This document shows positions 1-12,673 of a DNA stretch of 64,000 nucleotides, piece by piece. The DNA comes from Porites lutea. Its lineage: Eukaryota > Cnidaria > Anthozoa > Scleractinia > Poritidae. Under the pieces are notes generated by a model. That model made no database searches, was not told the origin of the DNA, and saw nothing but the letters and a program-made list of their open reading frames with translations. The position numbers were made by a program, and so were the translations under genes. Numbering within the stretch: the first letter of the stretch is position 1; each line of letters begins with the position of its first letter. The stretch is taken from assembly GCF_958299795.1 (NCBI RefSeq), contig NC_133207.1:442001-506000 (forward strand). The letters run 5' to 3'.

Positions 1-2535
1 GCCCAAAATTCCACGTCCACCCCTACGAATCAGGCAGATTGGTATAAAGTTACTGTTTTTACAAACGAAACTACTTCAAAGGGTTTTAACGGTGAATAGC
101 TACCAGCATCGTTAATTAAAATAACTTAATTTTTTACTATCCATTCACTTTCAGTCGTTGGTGATTTGGCACTGAAACCAAGAATTTAAGTAGTATTATT
201 TTTACGAGTCTCACTCAGGTTTTGGCCGTTTCAGACGGCATGAATTACAGGAACAGGGCTGAAGCTGGCAAAATGACAAGACAAGGCAAGAAACGGAGTT
301 GTTTTACCCTTTATTCTCTTGTTCTGCCGAGAATGTCCCACAATTCTTTGATGACTGCAACACTTATCTCATATGTGTTGGAAGTTTTGTTACAATCGCG
401 GGGTAACTTAACGCGAGACTTGTAGAAAAAAGTACCTCACTTTCCATGCACGACAATTATTGCAACTCATTGCCTTTTTCAAACCGACTATAAAAGGCCC
501 TCTGCAGCTAAACGGTCAAACCGGACAAGCCGCTTTGCCAGGGAGCAATAGACACCGTAGGGCAAAAAAAAGATAACGTCATTTAAACGGTAATTTCCCT
601 TCTTTTAACATGCTTTAAACCCCGCTTTACGAACACCCTAAATATGGACCCCTGATCAGTACGGACAGTTAACTTTGTCCCTGGGAAAAGAAAGCCCTTA
701 GATTCTCTCTAAATTCAACCCTGTCAATACGCACACTTTCTATGGCCCCGTAAGGGTCCGTAGATTCCTTGGCCTTCCTCAAAATGTTTAATGGAACAAT
801 AATAATAAAAAAGTCACAACGAAGCGCTTCCCAGTCAGTTCTCACCGTGTTTGTAAAAGAGTTCTTCCAAGGGAAAGAGTTTCTCAGAAGATAATCCCGT
901 TCTTATCTAAAGGCAACAACAAAAATGGTTTTAATGATGACGTTACTAGTTCTTTCATTGTAATTGAAGACGCTTAAAACAGCAATAAGAGATCTACTAC
1001 ACATACAAACGGAAAGATTATGAAATTTGTCTAATCTGAGGTGCATGCTTTGCTTATAATTAACATAGCTCGTTTTTTATTAATTTATAAAAGGCAATGG
1101 ACTTACGCTGTTCTCGTGGTTCTGACATCCATCGCCCACTGCATTGGAACAGTACATGGGCCTGTGACCCATAGTTATTATCCAGGGACGCTTTGCACGA
1201 TTTTCTGGTCTACTAGCCTCCTTAATATTTCATAAGCAAAAAAATATTTTAGAAGGAAAAAAAATGCCTTTATCCTAGGTTCAATCGTCAAGTCTACTGA
1301 TTAGAAATGACTCTGTAACGTTGCACAGTTTTTCTTTGAACTTGTTTCTCAATTTTGTTGCGCCATTGCTAGTCAAGTTTGAGGAGACGGTCAATTTATA
1401 CCTCGTTTAATGAGGGGCTAAATCGTGAGTCTGGCAGTGATAAAAAACCCAACTAGAAGCCTGTAATCACCTTTGATACTCTGTCTAGTTCATTGATGAA
1501 GGTGATTCTTAATTTTGAGAATTTGTAAGTAAGATACCTTAGGGAGGCTTCATTTAAAGACAACCTGCCCTTGTTTATATTCTAATGCTAAGTTCTACTC
1601 TGTGAATGAAATTCTTAGAAAGGTTGCTAACAAATCTATTTAGTACCTCTAAGTCCTTCTTCAGCCAATTGAACTGTTGAACAACAGGCTCAATGCCGTA
1701 TTTCAGGAAGTAATAAAGTTCTGTACTGAAACTTATGATATGGACGGGTCCGATGTTCCAACTGCAAAAACGTTTGTAAAGCTGTTATGGCAAACTATGA
1801 AGAGAAAACCCATTCTGCATGGTTCAAGAGAACGCTTAAGAGGGGTGCGCAGTATTAAAATTGAGGTAAAAAGGGGGCAAGTGGACAAAACACCCGGACA
1901 AAACACCGGCTCAATATTACGCGGAACACAGAAAAGATACTTCCTTTAGTCTCAAGCTCCAACAAAATAAACATATTACCTCTATAACGAAAAACCTATC
2001 ATTCGTTACCATAGACCATATAAAATACCCTGTTGAAATCGTGTATTCCCGTTGTTTCAGTCTTAAACGCCAGTAAACAACATGCAACACAAAATTAACG
2101 ATGTAGTCGGAAAAGGCTAGACCAAGATCGCGTTACCAGCAATTAGTCTGTGACAGTAAACGTACCTATAATATATTCCTTTAGTATTTCCAGGCATGCT
2201 GAAACGCTCCTTATAATTTGAGAAATTGCTGAAAGCGAGGTTGACGAAATATGTTAGTTCCAAAATGTAATTAAGTTAAAAACTTACAGTTTCTTACTGA
2301 CAGGAAACTCATTAATACCCTTGAGCCTCGTGATCATTGTCACGTGCTTACAAATTTTTGTCCACATAACACGTACTAAAAATTTACGTGTGGCGCTAAT
2401 TACACTATATATGTTTAAATACACTTATTATAAGGTCTTTTAATATCAAAATATTCTTCTTTCTGTTACATCACATATTTTGTTTCATTGATTCAAATTA
2501 AAAGCGCATTAGTAGGATTATATCCGGGATCTTAC
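1..2535. other. Left flank, no supported exon
   Basis: I find no exon I can defend here. The stretch is AT-rich and probably lies inside the next intron of the ACP7-like gene on the minus strand, whose remaining exons were not found and must lie further left. A short open frame at 1677-1949 (plus) follows an acceptor-like site near 1664 but resembles nothing I know. Confidence 0.5.
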
Positions 2536-5500
2536 CAGGCTTGTTCATGGTTTCCAGGGCACGTCATGTAAGGAACATAAGCCGCCATAGACTCAATTTG
2601 ATTCATGAACCTGTCCCCCACCCTGGAATTATCCTATAAAACGAACAAATAAGAAATCAATACACTAAATAGGGGACACGACAATTAATGATTCCACCAC
2701 TACAATACTTCCACTCATGCACAGTGTGTAAGTTTACAGAGTGGGTTGAAAACAATAGTTAATACTTAACCAATCACAACAGTTGAATTCAATCGATAAA
2801 CCAATCAAAACTCAAAAGAAAGACGTATGCCTAGACTCTATATTCCTGATACTAAACCCCTGGGTCCAGTTGATCAAAATGTGGATAGCGCTATCCACTG
2901 GATGAATCACTATCCAGTGGATATTGCAAGTGGTCTTCGTAATACTTATACATTAGATAGCGATTTATCCGGTGGATAGCGGATAGATAGTTTTTTTTCG
3001 CGGGGACATCGTTTAGGAAGACAAATCCAGTCCAATGCAGTTCCCGTTTTTAAAATCGAAGACCATGGCAGGTGCGAGAAATATTGAAAATTGCTAGACT
3101 TTGAGTGTTGGGTTGCCTGTGTACACCAATCAATCTGCATAAGGTTTTTCAGTTTGTAACTTGTACATGTAGGTATGAGGTTCCACTTCTCTTCAATTAC
3201 GTCACCGATAGTAAGGCCAATTAACAGTAACCTAGGATTAGACTTTTGCCTAAGATTATTACAGGCATAAAAATTATGGGGGGATGGGTCTTCAAAAGTT
3301 TGAAAAGTGTTTTCATGCTTCTTAATCGCTATATAAAGTATTTTAAACTAGCGTTGCCCGAGTACAGAAGCGATATTCTCCTGCGTAACTGCGTCTCAGA
3401 CGTTTTATGACGAAGTAAGGGAGGCGAGCCACATCTCCTACTTACCGATTCCATGTTGTATGCAAAGTCACCTAAAGGAGAGAGAAAAAGAACAGTAAAT
3501 AATCTAAGTGAGGACAAATACTAGCCTTTGTTTACAGAAGAATTTGAAGCTTGTAAATCTTCTGGTGAACATTAAAAGAAATGCAATGACAATAACGTCA
3601 CGTCTCGTGATGCATTTATGTACGGTTAGGGTGTTTGCATAGATGCTAGCCACGTGATTGTGAACGCCTCTCTCCCTTTGGACTACCACACAAAGCCTTG
3701 TAGTATAGACAAGTGGTAGACAAACCCCTTCCATGAGCTGTTTACAGAGATAGAGGTATCACTTAGGTATATCAAGAGCCATGTAGCTATTTCAGCTATT
3801 TCAAGACTATGAACAACCTAATGCGGAAATGTCGACATTATTTGCCTTCAGGTTGTCGTTGTTTTTGTCTTGCATTACATAGCTGCCAAAGCCTCTATAA
3901 GAGGACACTCAGTCTCCAGAATTTGATTATTCAGTGGTTAATATAAAAAGTTATTTTTTAACCACATAATTCTGTTTTAAAGATACATACCGATATGCAA
4001 GATAGTGTCATATTGGCCTGATTGAACTTCTTTCTGTAACTTGGAGAGAGACTGGGCATTATCTACTCCCAAATCTCCATACACCGCAAACCTAGGCGCC
4101 CATTCGGTGCCGTTTCTGGTCGCGTTAAAATTATACAAGGCGCTCCAGCCATCTGCACTACCAACACGGTAATCTGAAAAAAAAACCGCAAAGAAATAGG
4201 TGTGTGAGTTATTAATTTCTTTGTCATCGCTCCATGAATATATTCTCTTCAACCCGTGCATTCGCGTGCAAAACTTCATGAAAGCACGTTACCATATCCA
4301 CGCCCTGGAATCAACCCCTTCAACTTCACACGATGAATGTAAATTGTTCTCTCTCTCCAGCCGCACGTTTCATACTCTGTAGCTGAGCCGTAAGCTTTCT
4401 TGTTCAGCGGCTGCTTGTACCTCTCCCCATACTCCACTATGGTCTTAACAGCTTTGGCCATCGTTACCCACGTGATCATCATTTCCGTGGGATCTCCTAA
4501 AATTAAAAACAATTTAGAATTAATAAGGAGGTTACATGATAACTCTGTTTAAAAACACTATTGCAATTGCCAACATCCATACTGTGACTTTCAGAGTAAA
4601 TCAGCAAGTAGTCAAATGACCATAGTCTTGACTTTGTCTTAGGGTCAGTTCACACGGCGGGTCGGGGTCGGGGCCAAGATCTGTCTTTAATTTTTTTAAA
4701 AAAGAATGCTGTTTTAGGGTTAGGGCTGACACTAGCCCTAACCCTAACCCGACCCCGCGTTTTACTGACACCAGGATTTATTCGTGCATTGAGGTGTTTG
4801 ATCAACACGGAACCACCTTAACAGCATAAAATTTATATGCTCAGCAGTTCAAATTTCCGTCTGAACAGAACGAAAATGTCGAAAGATCTCGTCTCAACAA
4901 AGTGTGCGGTCAAATTTTTCAGCCATGCGGTCGAAAATTCGTCCAGTGCTGTCACGTGATGAACTGGGCCAGTGATTAACAAAACCGCGTTCTAAGCCAT
5001 TTTCAGTTTGGCGACACTTTAATGTAAACACCAGTTACCGTGAACAGTTTCATTAAAGCATGTATAGAAGACTAGATAATTTGCTCCGGGGGGGGGAGGG
5101 TACTCGATATATCCTTGGGTGGGGAGGTGCGGCCCGGCCCCTCATACCCTGACCCTGTTTAAGACAAAACTCGCTGATTTTCCTACCCTGTTTAAGACAG
5201 AATTCCGATTTTTGATACCCAGTTTGAGACATTTAACCCGAAACCATACCCTGTGTAAGACAATAATAAACATCGAAACTCTTTCTTATTTGATCCCTTG
5301 GCAATCACAAGACTATTTACAGCTTGATCAACAGAGTCACGCAGGCTGTTTATCGTCCAAGAAAAGATACCCTGTTTAAGACAAAAATTGATAAAATCGA
5401 CAACCTGTTCAAGACAAAAATCCCGAAAAACATACCCTGGCTGGTCGCACGTCCCCATTAAGCCCTTATAAGGGAGTACCCCCCCCCCCCGGGCACTTGC

Positions 5501-6164
5501 TTTTTTAAAATAACCCACTAAGGAAGAGATCTGAAGGTTGAAAGATTTTCTAAACCGCGGTATAAGTTAGACTTCGTTTAAATAATCGACCCTATATGTA
5601 TCTCACTTATTAATAAAGTTGCTTTACACTAACATTTTGTCCTTTGCAGGCTCGACCATAACGTTTTGCTTGTTGATTTTTGAAGATTTTTTTGTTTGGT
5701 TATTAATAGAGAAACTCTCAATTACTAAGTTCATGACAAGGCTTTAACATCGCTACCGTTTTATATCGTAATTGAATTTGTCATACTTGATTTCGATTTT
5801 ATATAGACAATTTGTGCTGTTGACTTAAAAACCTGTTATGTTTTGATTTTTAAACATTACACATAGCAAAACGTTTCCGTAAAGCGAGGTAAGGAATAAA
5901 TTATATTACAACGCCATTGTTTCTAAGGCAATGGTTTAAAGATGCCAGTTTGTTCCTGTTCAGCAGTCAAGCGTGGATAAATAAAAGTCGAGGAAAACCC
6001 AGGGACATAAAACGTTTAAAAATCTAAATGAGGAGTTAAAGATTAAACTGACCTGTACTGGATATGTGAATTTGTTCCGGTTGCGGTGCCTCATCTCCAA
6101 GCGTCCCGCGCCAAATCATCGCAACGATAATCACTCCTAATACAACGGGAAAATGGCCAGCCAT
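2536..6164 (-). CDS. Purple acid phosphatase (ACP7-like), 5' part only
   Basis: Secreted or lysosomal metallophosphatase of the purple acid phosphatase family. Exons read on the minus strand: 6053-6164 (start), 4293-4496, 3991-4173, 3446-3471 and 2536-2633; all junctions are GT-AG and in frame. Exon 1 encodes a hydrophobic signal peptide (MAGHFPVVLGVIIVAMIW). Exons 2 and 3 give the N-terminal fibronectin-like domain (MMITWVTMAK, YIHRVKLKGLIPG, YRVGSADGW) and the first metal motif YGDLG. The second motif, GDFAYN, with the tyrosine that ligates iron, is carried mostly by a 26-nt microexon. Exon 5 carries GDRF, PYMTCPGNHE and so the third motif GNHE. The histidine motifs of the C-terminal half are not in the window; the gene is cut by the left edge, not visibly broken. 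Similarity to human ACP7 is clear from memory. Confidence 0.9.
2872..3000. repeat. GGATAGCGCTATCC-type dispersed repeat, copy 1
   Basis: Contains the palindromic motif GGATAGCGCTATCC followed by several variants of ACTGGAT and CCAGTGGATA. A diverged copy lies at 7840-8045. It sits in the intron before ACP7 exon 5. No coding capacity. Confidence 0.6.
4640..4790. repeat. Short inverted repeat with telomere-like hexamers
   Basis: The left arm has GGGTCGGGGTCGGGG, then AGGGTTAGGG; the right arm has CCCTAACCCTAACCC followed by CGACCCCG. The arms face each other across a T/A-rich spacer. It lies in intron 1 of the ACP7-like gene. It could be a small fold-back element or an interstitial telomere-like scrap. 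Confidence 0.5.
5088..5490. repeat. G-tract-ended element with ATACCCTGTTTAAGACA repeats
   Basis: Begins with a G-rich stretch reading GGGGGGAGGGTACTC and ends with GGAGTACCCCCCCC, so the ends are inverted copies. The interior holds at least five degenerate copies of ATACCCTGTTTAAGACA at irregular spacing. Related elements lie at 45930-46270 and 46345-46690. Two overlapping open frames here simply translate the repeat. Confidence 0.7.
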
Positions 6165-7434
6165 TTTCTTCCATAAACTTTCATTTCTCCGTCATCTCTA
6201 TTCTTCTTTTACCAGAACACGAGTCACAATCGTTGACTTGTACCTGCTAATCTGCCTCGCGACCTAGCTGTAAGTGTCTAGTGGCCGAATAGCAGGTGGA
6301 TGATTGTTAAAGGAATATTTCTTATTGCTGTAGAGAACGCGTGGCAAAATTGAGAATGGGGGGAGGGGGGGGGGGGGGTGCGGGGGAGGATTAACGAACT
6401 CCAAAGGCGGAAGAAATCAAGGGGTTCCGGGGGTATTATTCCCTGGGAAATTTTGAAATGAAGAATCTCTGAAATGCGATTTTAAGCGTTTTGGGGTGCA
6501 TTTGCGACATTTTTATAGCACTATTAATTTCATGACATTTTGCTCATTGTGTTAATGAGAAAAAGCATTTCTGACGTGACAATAATAAAAATCTTAAATA
6601 AAGTAGCCAACGTCACAAAAATATTTGCAAAGGACTGTATTTTACATTTACATTTTTTTTAGTCCTCATCGTACACGAATGTTTTACAGCCGAAGAGCTG
6701 GACAACTTTCTGTTTACGATATTTACTTTCAAAAGCGTTCAAAATGGTGGCAAAATTATTGGGACATTCAAGAAAAGGGCCCCACATAACATAAGCTGGG
6801 CAGGAAATCTTCCATGTGATCGTATTTACATACAGCAGCATCCAGGCAAAGCCCAAAAAAACATTACATTTCGTTTCCGAACAACATGAGTAACCAATTA
6901 TGCAATAAATTAATCTTCTCCTCCCTTTTTTTGTATTATGCAGTTGGCTACGCAGTTTCATGGCTTTTTTATACATGACCTCTACACACTTGTATAGAGG
7001 CATAACAAGCTACGAGACGACCAACGCAACGCAGAAAAATGCAGGAGTGGGGCGATAGGAATTTAGCGAATTCTTTAAGCCATCTCAAAACGGTTGAGAA
7101 AAGGGATGATCTTTTATTTCACGAAGCGTTCTGCACATTAATACAACATATGAAGGGCGCCAGAAGGCGAAATAAAAATAAAAAACACATCGCCATTGAC
7201 TGAATCAGTCCATACAATTTCACGACCTTCAAAGTGCAAGACTATATTTCATTTCCCTTCTCTGGCGATAAAATCTCTCTGATATTGGTCACGACCCTTC
7301 CAGGGCGCAAGTAAAAAGGGTAATTCCAGTCTTTACCAACTGCCTCACTTACTGTGATTAAGTGCTTCAGGAATTAAAGAACAGAGATGTAATCCAAACG
7401 AAAGCATGGTAGTATTGTGTTTTAAAAGTATTAT
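6165..7434. other. Spacer between ACP7-like 5' end and UBXN1-like 3' end
   Basis: Holds the promoter side of the ACP7-like gene (not resolved to motifs), a G-rich tract at about 6358-6380 and, near the right end, the UBXN1-like 3' UTR. A minus-strand AATAAA at 7113-7118 is a likely polyadenylation signal for UBXN1. An unrecognised 114-codon minus-strand open frame at 6659-7003 lies beyond that signal; I do not call it a gene. Confidence 0.5.
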
Positions 7435-10400
7435 TCAAATCTTTGTTAATATCAACACCGCAGAAGGAACAAGCCCAGCGTCCTGTAGGCTCATACCCAG
7501 GTCCCCATCTGTGTATGTTTTCCGCGGGAAAGTAGTCATCAACTTGAAAGGCGTAGAGCCATCCGTGCGGTTTTCATTTATGTAGGCACAGACTGTCTCC
7601 AGGGTATCCGTGGCTTGGAACGTCCCAGTGATTGCGCTGCCGTTTGTTAGACGAAACTGTCGGCAACAGTAGAGAAAAATAATCTTGTAGATTAAGATTT
7701 TTTTAACAAAAGTGCTGACGTACTCACGGGGCTTATAGGTCTGTTGGTGCTTATGACTCTCACCACTAAAATATGATCGTCAATCTTAGTGTAGTTTCAT
7801 GCAATCGCGATGCAAGTTTGAGCCACGATGTTCAAGAAAAGTGGATAGTGCTATTAACTGGATAAATCTTTCACTCTCTACCCACTAAAAAACATTATTA
7901 GTTGTCCCAATAAACATCCACCAAATAGTTCAAATTGTTTAAAAATGGGATAGCGCTATCCGCCAGATAAATCGCTTTCCTTTGGATAAATATTAGGGAA
8001 ACCAATTTCATTATCCACTGGATAGAGCTCTATCCAAGGATAGCAGCAATATTCATCTTTTCAACAACTAGGGACAGGGTTCCTAAAGCACAAAAAATAC
8101 ATACAATCACTTCCGGTTTACATCACCAACCTGTAGTTTGGACGTAGAATGTTGCTTCTTCTCCGCGGGAGGCTGAGGTGGTACTGCAGCTACTGATACA
8201 GTAGGCTGTGTTTTTGCCGGAACTCCGCCACCTTTTCCAAACTGAAACACAAATTTAACGAATTTAAAACAGCCTGACCTCTGTAGACTCAGCCCTTGAC
8301 TCACACTAGAAGTCGCCTTAAGTTTTGATCTTTCCTTGACTTTTTCACGTGTGTTGGTACTGGCAGATACATACGAAGAACAAATTTTCAGTAAATTCTA
8401 AACAATTCTCACATGCAATGACAAGCTTCTTTTGCAGCCTACCTAAATCTTTTCATTCTCTATATCTTGATGTTTCCAAGGAGTTTGTAATATCAAGATC
8501 GATAGACTATCTAATTGCACGGTTTTCCCGACCAAAATGTGTGTTCTAATCTTCACGGCCCTGAAGCAACCCAAAAATCGAATTTCTGGCTTTGAAAAGA
8601 ATTACGATTTTCTCTGACCTTTTGAAAAGACACAACACAAAAGGGAGGGGAGGCGGGGCGGGCGGGGAAGTAAGACTTGCTGTCTAAAATTAAACGTTTT
8701 TCTCACCTTTTCAGCTCTTTCAGCTTTATCTCTTGCGATCTGTTCCTTAACTCTTTGTCTAAAAAAGAAACACTGGAACGTCAGGGGCAAGGCATTGTGT
8801 CAAAATGTTTTGGTTCTCATCAATTCAGAACTTTTCGGTTATGAACAAACCTTTCGGTTCGGTTAAGGTACAAGGTGGGCTGCCTTAGGCTTTCCTTCTC
8901 TAGACCCAACACCTGTTGACACACACCCCTTAATTCCCCCCTTCCCCCTCAACCGTCTAGCAAGTAGGCCAACTAACACCTACAAGACCTTTGTTTTTTT
9001 TTTCATTTCTGCAACTTACTTTGCCAACTTTTCCTCCATTTTCTCTCGTCTCCTCTCATCCGCTATTTTTTTTGCTTCTTGTATATCTCTCCTGAGCGAA
9101 ATGAAGCAGAAACACTATGAAGAAGGTGGGGACAATCGTGGGACCAAGTTTCAAAATAATCGTTATTAAAAAAATGACTTACTTTGCCTTTATACTTGTC
9201 AATTCTTTTCCAGTAACTCGTCGAGCTTTCTCTTTTGCTAAAGCATCCTGTGGTTTGTTAGAAAAAAAAAAAAGTTATATAGGGGCGTTCCTTGCGCATC
9301 CACTGTCAGGTGTAGCCCTCCACCCGATTCCCATGAAATCAGCCACTGGCAACTTTGTCCAAGTCTTGACAAAGTCATCAGCATGTCAATGGCCTCTTCA
9401 CAATTGTCTTTCACTTCCAATGAAAAAGAGCACCAAAAACTTTTGTCTCAACTATAATGCATGCATGTCAAATCAGTGAGTTCTTCTGAGCTCGATCACT
9501 GGAGCAAAAACTCAAGTGAAAGACTGCTGACAACTGCTCAAGTAGCACCAGTAATTTAATCAGGAGAAGGTTTTATAGGGGCTACAGGGACGTACTTCTT
9601 TGTGGTACTGATTATTGTTCTGTAAAAAGGAGGCTGTAACTTTAAGTGAGTGGATGAAATCATACATCATGGCCACAGTAAAGCTCATACTTATGCCCCA
9701 GAGGTTTTTTTTAGAAATAGGCACAGTTTAGGTGATGTTTTACATCGATAACTAAAAACAGCAGATAGAGAGGTTAAACTCTAATGTTCAACATAGTTTT
9801 ATCAAAACCTTCTTCTCCTGCTCAAGCCTCTGTTCTCTTCTCTCCTTAAGCCGCTGCTGCAGCCTGCAAGGCAATATTAACATTCAAACTGAAAAAGGAA
9901 GTGACAAAGCAAGCAAGGTCATATAAAAAGGAATTCCAGTTATTTTCATCTTCTTTACTAACAATTTAGATTGTACAAAGAAAAAAGTATGTGGAGGCAA
10001 CAGCCTCAGTCTCCTCTATACTGAGGGCTCGGGGCCTGCAAACAAGCTACATACCTCTCAGCCTGCTGTTTTTTCTCTTCTTCAGTAAGAGGTTTGATTT
10101 CTTCTGTTGATTCGGAAAAGTTGGAATGCCCTGATCTTGCAGCATGCAGCTGAAGAAGAAAAGGACATTACTCTCAGTTGCTCTTCTTCTGCATATACAC
10201 ATGCATTACTACACACTCCTTAGGTTACATATTTACAAGGAGATCTGAACAACTCTAGAAAGTCTGTTCAGTTTTGTCGGCAAAAATGCATCCTCTTTAG
10301 TGTAACCAGGGTTACACATTCAACTGGGAAAATATGGTGGGTAACATGAATGCCCTACTATTTTTTTTCTTTGAAGCTTAAATAGTTTACCTAACGCTTA

Positions 10401-12219
10401 TACAGGAAGTCTTTTTGCCGAAAATGTAGGCTCAAAAATGAGAGTGTGGCTTATTTTCTGGCTGGTTTAGACTAATTACATAATGAATAACCAAATGAAC
10501 ATAACTAAAACCTTTTGTTGATGATCATTTCTTTAATAATAAGCAGTGGAAATTCATGGTTTTTTTAAAGATAATTATGGCCAGAAAAATACATATTTAT
10601 GTCAAAAATTTAGTCATGGAATAGGCTTAAAACCAACAAGGATAGTCCTTGTTAAAACCAACTTTTTATGAACCAAAAACAAGGATGTTTCATTCATATG
10701 CATACATAACAGCGGGAAAATAAACAAAACATTACCTGAACATCATTCTCACTTCTCAGTCTTTTACCACAACTGTAAGAAAAATATAGTACTTACTGCA
10801 AATCAATGCAGAAAATCACAGTTAACTAAACAATATGTAGTCCAGAAAAATCCATACTCCTCTAAAAATACCAATGTTATAACATGTCTGCAGCGTATAT
10901 AAAAGACCAGTTTTAAGGGAGTTTATCAAAACCAAACAATACAAAATTAATGTTTTTACTTGCTACAGTGCCCCAAATCAAAAATCAAAAATCCCAACCT
11001 TCTCTTCATTAATTAACAATAAAATATACATAGTATTAAATATGTTAAAGTATAAACTGCAGAATGAGATTCACGTATAGGAAGCAAAATAGGATGTCAT
11101 CTGCAGACAGAAGAAATAGCAATTTCTGGGGAGCAGTTAGAGAGGAAAATGTAAAATTGAATTAAACATGCAAACCCAAGAGAAAAATTCTGGGGTAAAG
11201 TATAGAAAATTTTCTAAACCAACACAATATACTGCACCCTACACAAGGTAAAATAATAAAAGATCTATTTACAATCCTTACTCATCACAGACAAGAGATA
11301 AAGCTTGTTGAGGTTGTTCTATTGTGTCTACAGAGTTTGACGACAGTTCAGAATTCTCAACAGGAGTTTTTTCACTTCCACCCTCAGCGTCAAGAGTTGT
11401 CGTATCACCTTCCAGTGCAAGGAAATAAAATTCATGAGAAAAGTGAGTTGTAACATTTACTAATAAGGAGGACACCTGAATAACAGAGGATAATTAAAAT
11501 AAATAGAGAGAACAAATCACTTACTTGCCCCTAAGACATGTCCAGCAGGTGGTTGATAAGGTTTGTCAATATCAGGATCTTCAGAGTGCGCAATAAGCCT
11601 AGAAGAGGTATAGTATATAAGGGCTGTCTCCTCCACAGAGGCCTCTTTGTGTCATGGGGAGACTGCGGGTAGGGAAAAAAGAAAGCGCGCAAGAGATGAT
11701 GGAGAGGGGAAGAGAGGAGATGCCACCTTGTCCCTCCTCCAATTATTGACGTCCCCCATGCGCTTGCTATTATTTCTATTATTATTATAGCTATTTTATT
11801 TGGAATACCCAGTGGGAGCCTCTGCGGAGGAGAGAGGTATAAGGGTCAGCGTTCTGTTGGGTATATCACTGCACAGCTTCTGATCATGAAATTTGACTCC
11901 AGAACAGCTCTACAATATGTACTTCAGTTAAATTAAATGAGACGGTAAAAAGTTAAGTTCGAGAATTATATAACTCACCATTCCATAGCAACCTCTAACC
12001 CTTTGTTACCCGTCACAGACAGGGCCTTTTCCCTAAAAATTTACGGTTGTTGTCAAATTGATGTATTATTTACTAGAGAAAGAATAGTTGCGGAAGTATG
12101 AACATTTATGTTGGGTAAAATTAAAAGCAAACTGCACGCAAAGACAAAGTTACATAACATACTTACACTCTGTTCCTTGGAAACCCCATTTCAACCAGGG
12201 TATCTATTTCAGACGACAT
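7435..12219 (-). CDS. UBXN1: UBX domain-containing protein 1 (UBXN1/SAKS1-like)
   Basis: Ubiquitin-binding cofactor of the p97/VCP ATPase in the cytosol. Twelve minus-strand exons: 12167-12219, 11979-12032, 11525-11598, 11282-11408, 10736-10772, 10055-10149, 9809-9863, 9183-9247, 9020-9091, 8707-8758, 8131-8241, 7435-7656, joining in frame to 338 residues. Residues 1-40 form a UBA domain (LVEMGFPRNRVEKAL, GLEVAMEWL). Residues 101-123 form a CX2CX12HX5H zinc finger (CDDC...LHAARSGH), followed by the family signature SNFSESTEE. Residues about 130-230 are a charged coiled coil (VKEQIARDKAERAEK). The last exon is the UBX domain, with the p97-binding FPR loop in MTTFPRKTY. Human UBXN1, as I remember it, lacks the zinc finger; invertebrate relatives keep it. 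Two donors (after exons 7 and 11, GTTTTG and GTTGGT) are weak but needed for frame. Confidence 0.95.
7840..8045. repeat. GGATAGCGCTATCC-type dispersed repeat, copy 2
   Basis: Same family as 2872-3000: several GGATAG-G-CTAT motifs, including GGGATAGCGCTATCC and GGATAGAGCTCTATCC. It lies in the last intron of the UBXN1-like gene. Confidence 0.6.
11628..11833. repeat. MITE-like repeat with CTCCTCCACAGAGGC ends
   Basis: Left end CTCCTCCACAGAGGC and right end GCCTCTGCGGAGGAG are inverted copies with one or two mismatches. About 206 bp, non-coding, located in a UBXN1-like intron between exons 2 and 3. No target duplication could be assigned. Confidence 0.6.
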
Positions 12220-12524
12220 GTTTCTATATTTCCGTGTATTCTTCTACCTTGAAAATCGTTGAAAATCGAGTGGAGTAGCCAACCAGCTAAATCTACCAGG
12301 CGACTCAATTAAATGCGAGGCTACAAAGCAGCATTCGGGTCACTGCGAATTATGGGATTTGTCAACAAAACGAATAAAATTAGACGCACTGTAAAGGTTA
12401 AAATGACATGTTGGAAATAAAATGTTCAAATATTGTCAAAAAATTGTTCCAGATCCAAATGACGTTCGAAAAAAGAAAACCTGCGTACCAACAGCAAACA
12501 AACTTTTCGAAGGTATAGTAAGGA

Positions 12525-12673
12525 TAGCCTGCGTAGCATGGCGGTTTTGGTTGGGCGCGTAAATCATATGGGCGAGGGCAGAGAAACGGCGAGGAGATGC
12601 CGCTCGTTTGCGCGCGTTTTTGCGGCTTCGCCGCTCAGCAGGGCTCCCGGAAAAACTGCTATGCTACGCAGAC
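12525..12673. repeat. Fold-back repeat with TAGCCTGCGTAGCATGG end
   Basis: Left end TAGCCTGCGTAGCA and right end TGCTACGCAGACTA are inverted copies. The interior is GC-rich with many CG dinucleotides. It lies 300 bp upstream of the UBXN1-like start, in the spacer before the first GPCR gene. Confidence 0.6.

Noticed and set aside
1677-1949. 90-codon plus-strand open frame that could be an exon
   Set aside because: No family match and no neighbouring exon on the plus strand.
5119-5518. Open frames of 86 and 108 codons on both strands
   Set aside because: Translations of the TACCCT repeat element.
6659-7003. 114-codon minus-strand open frame
   Set aside because: It lies beyond the UBXN1 polyA signal, matches no family I know and has no splice support.
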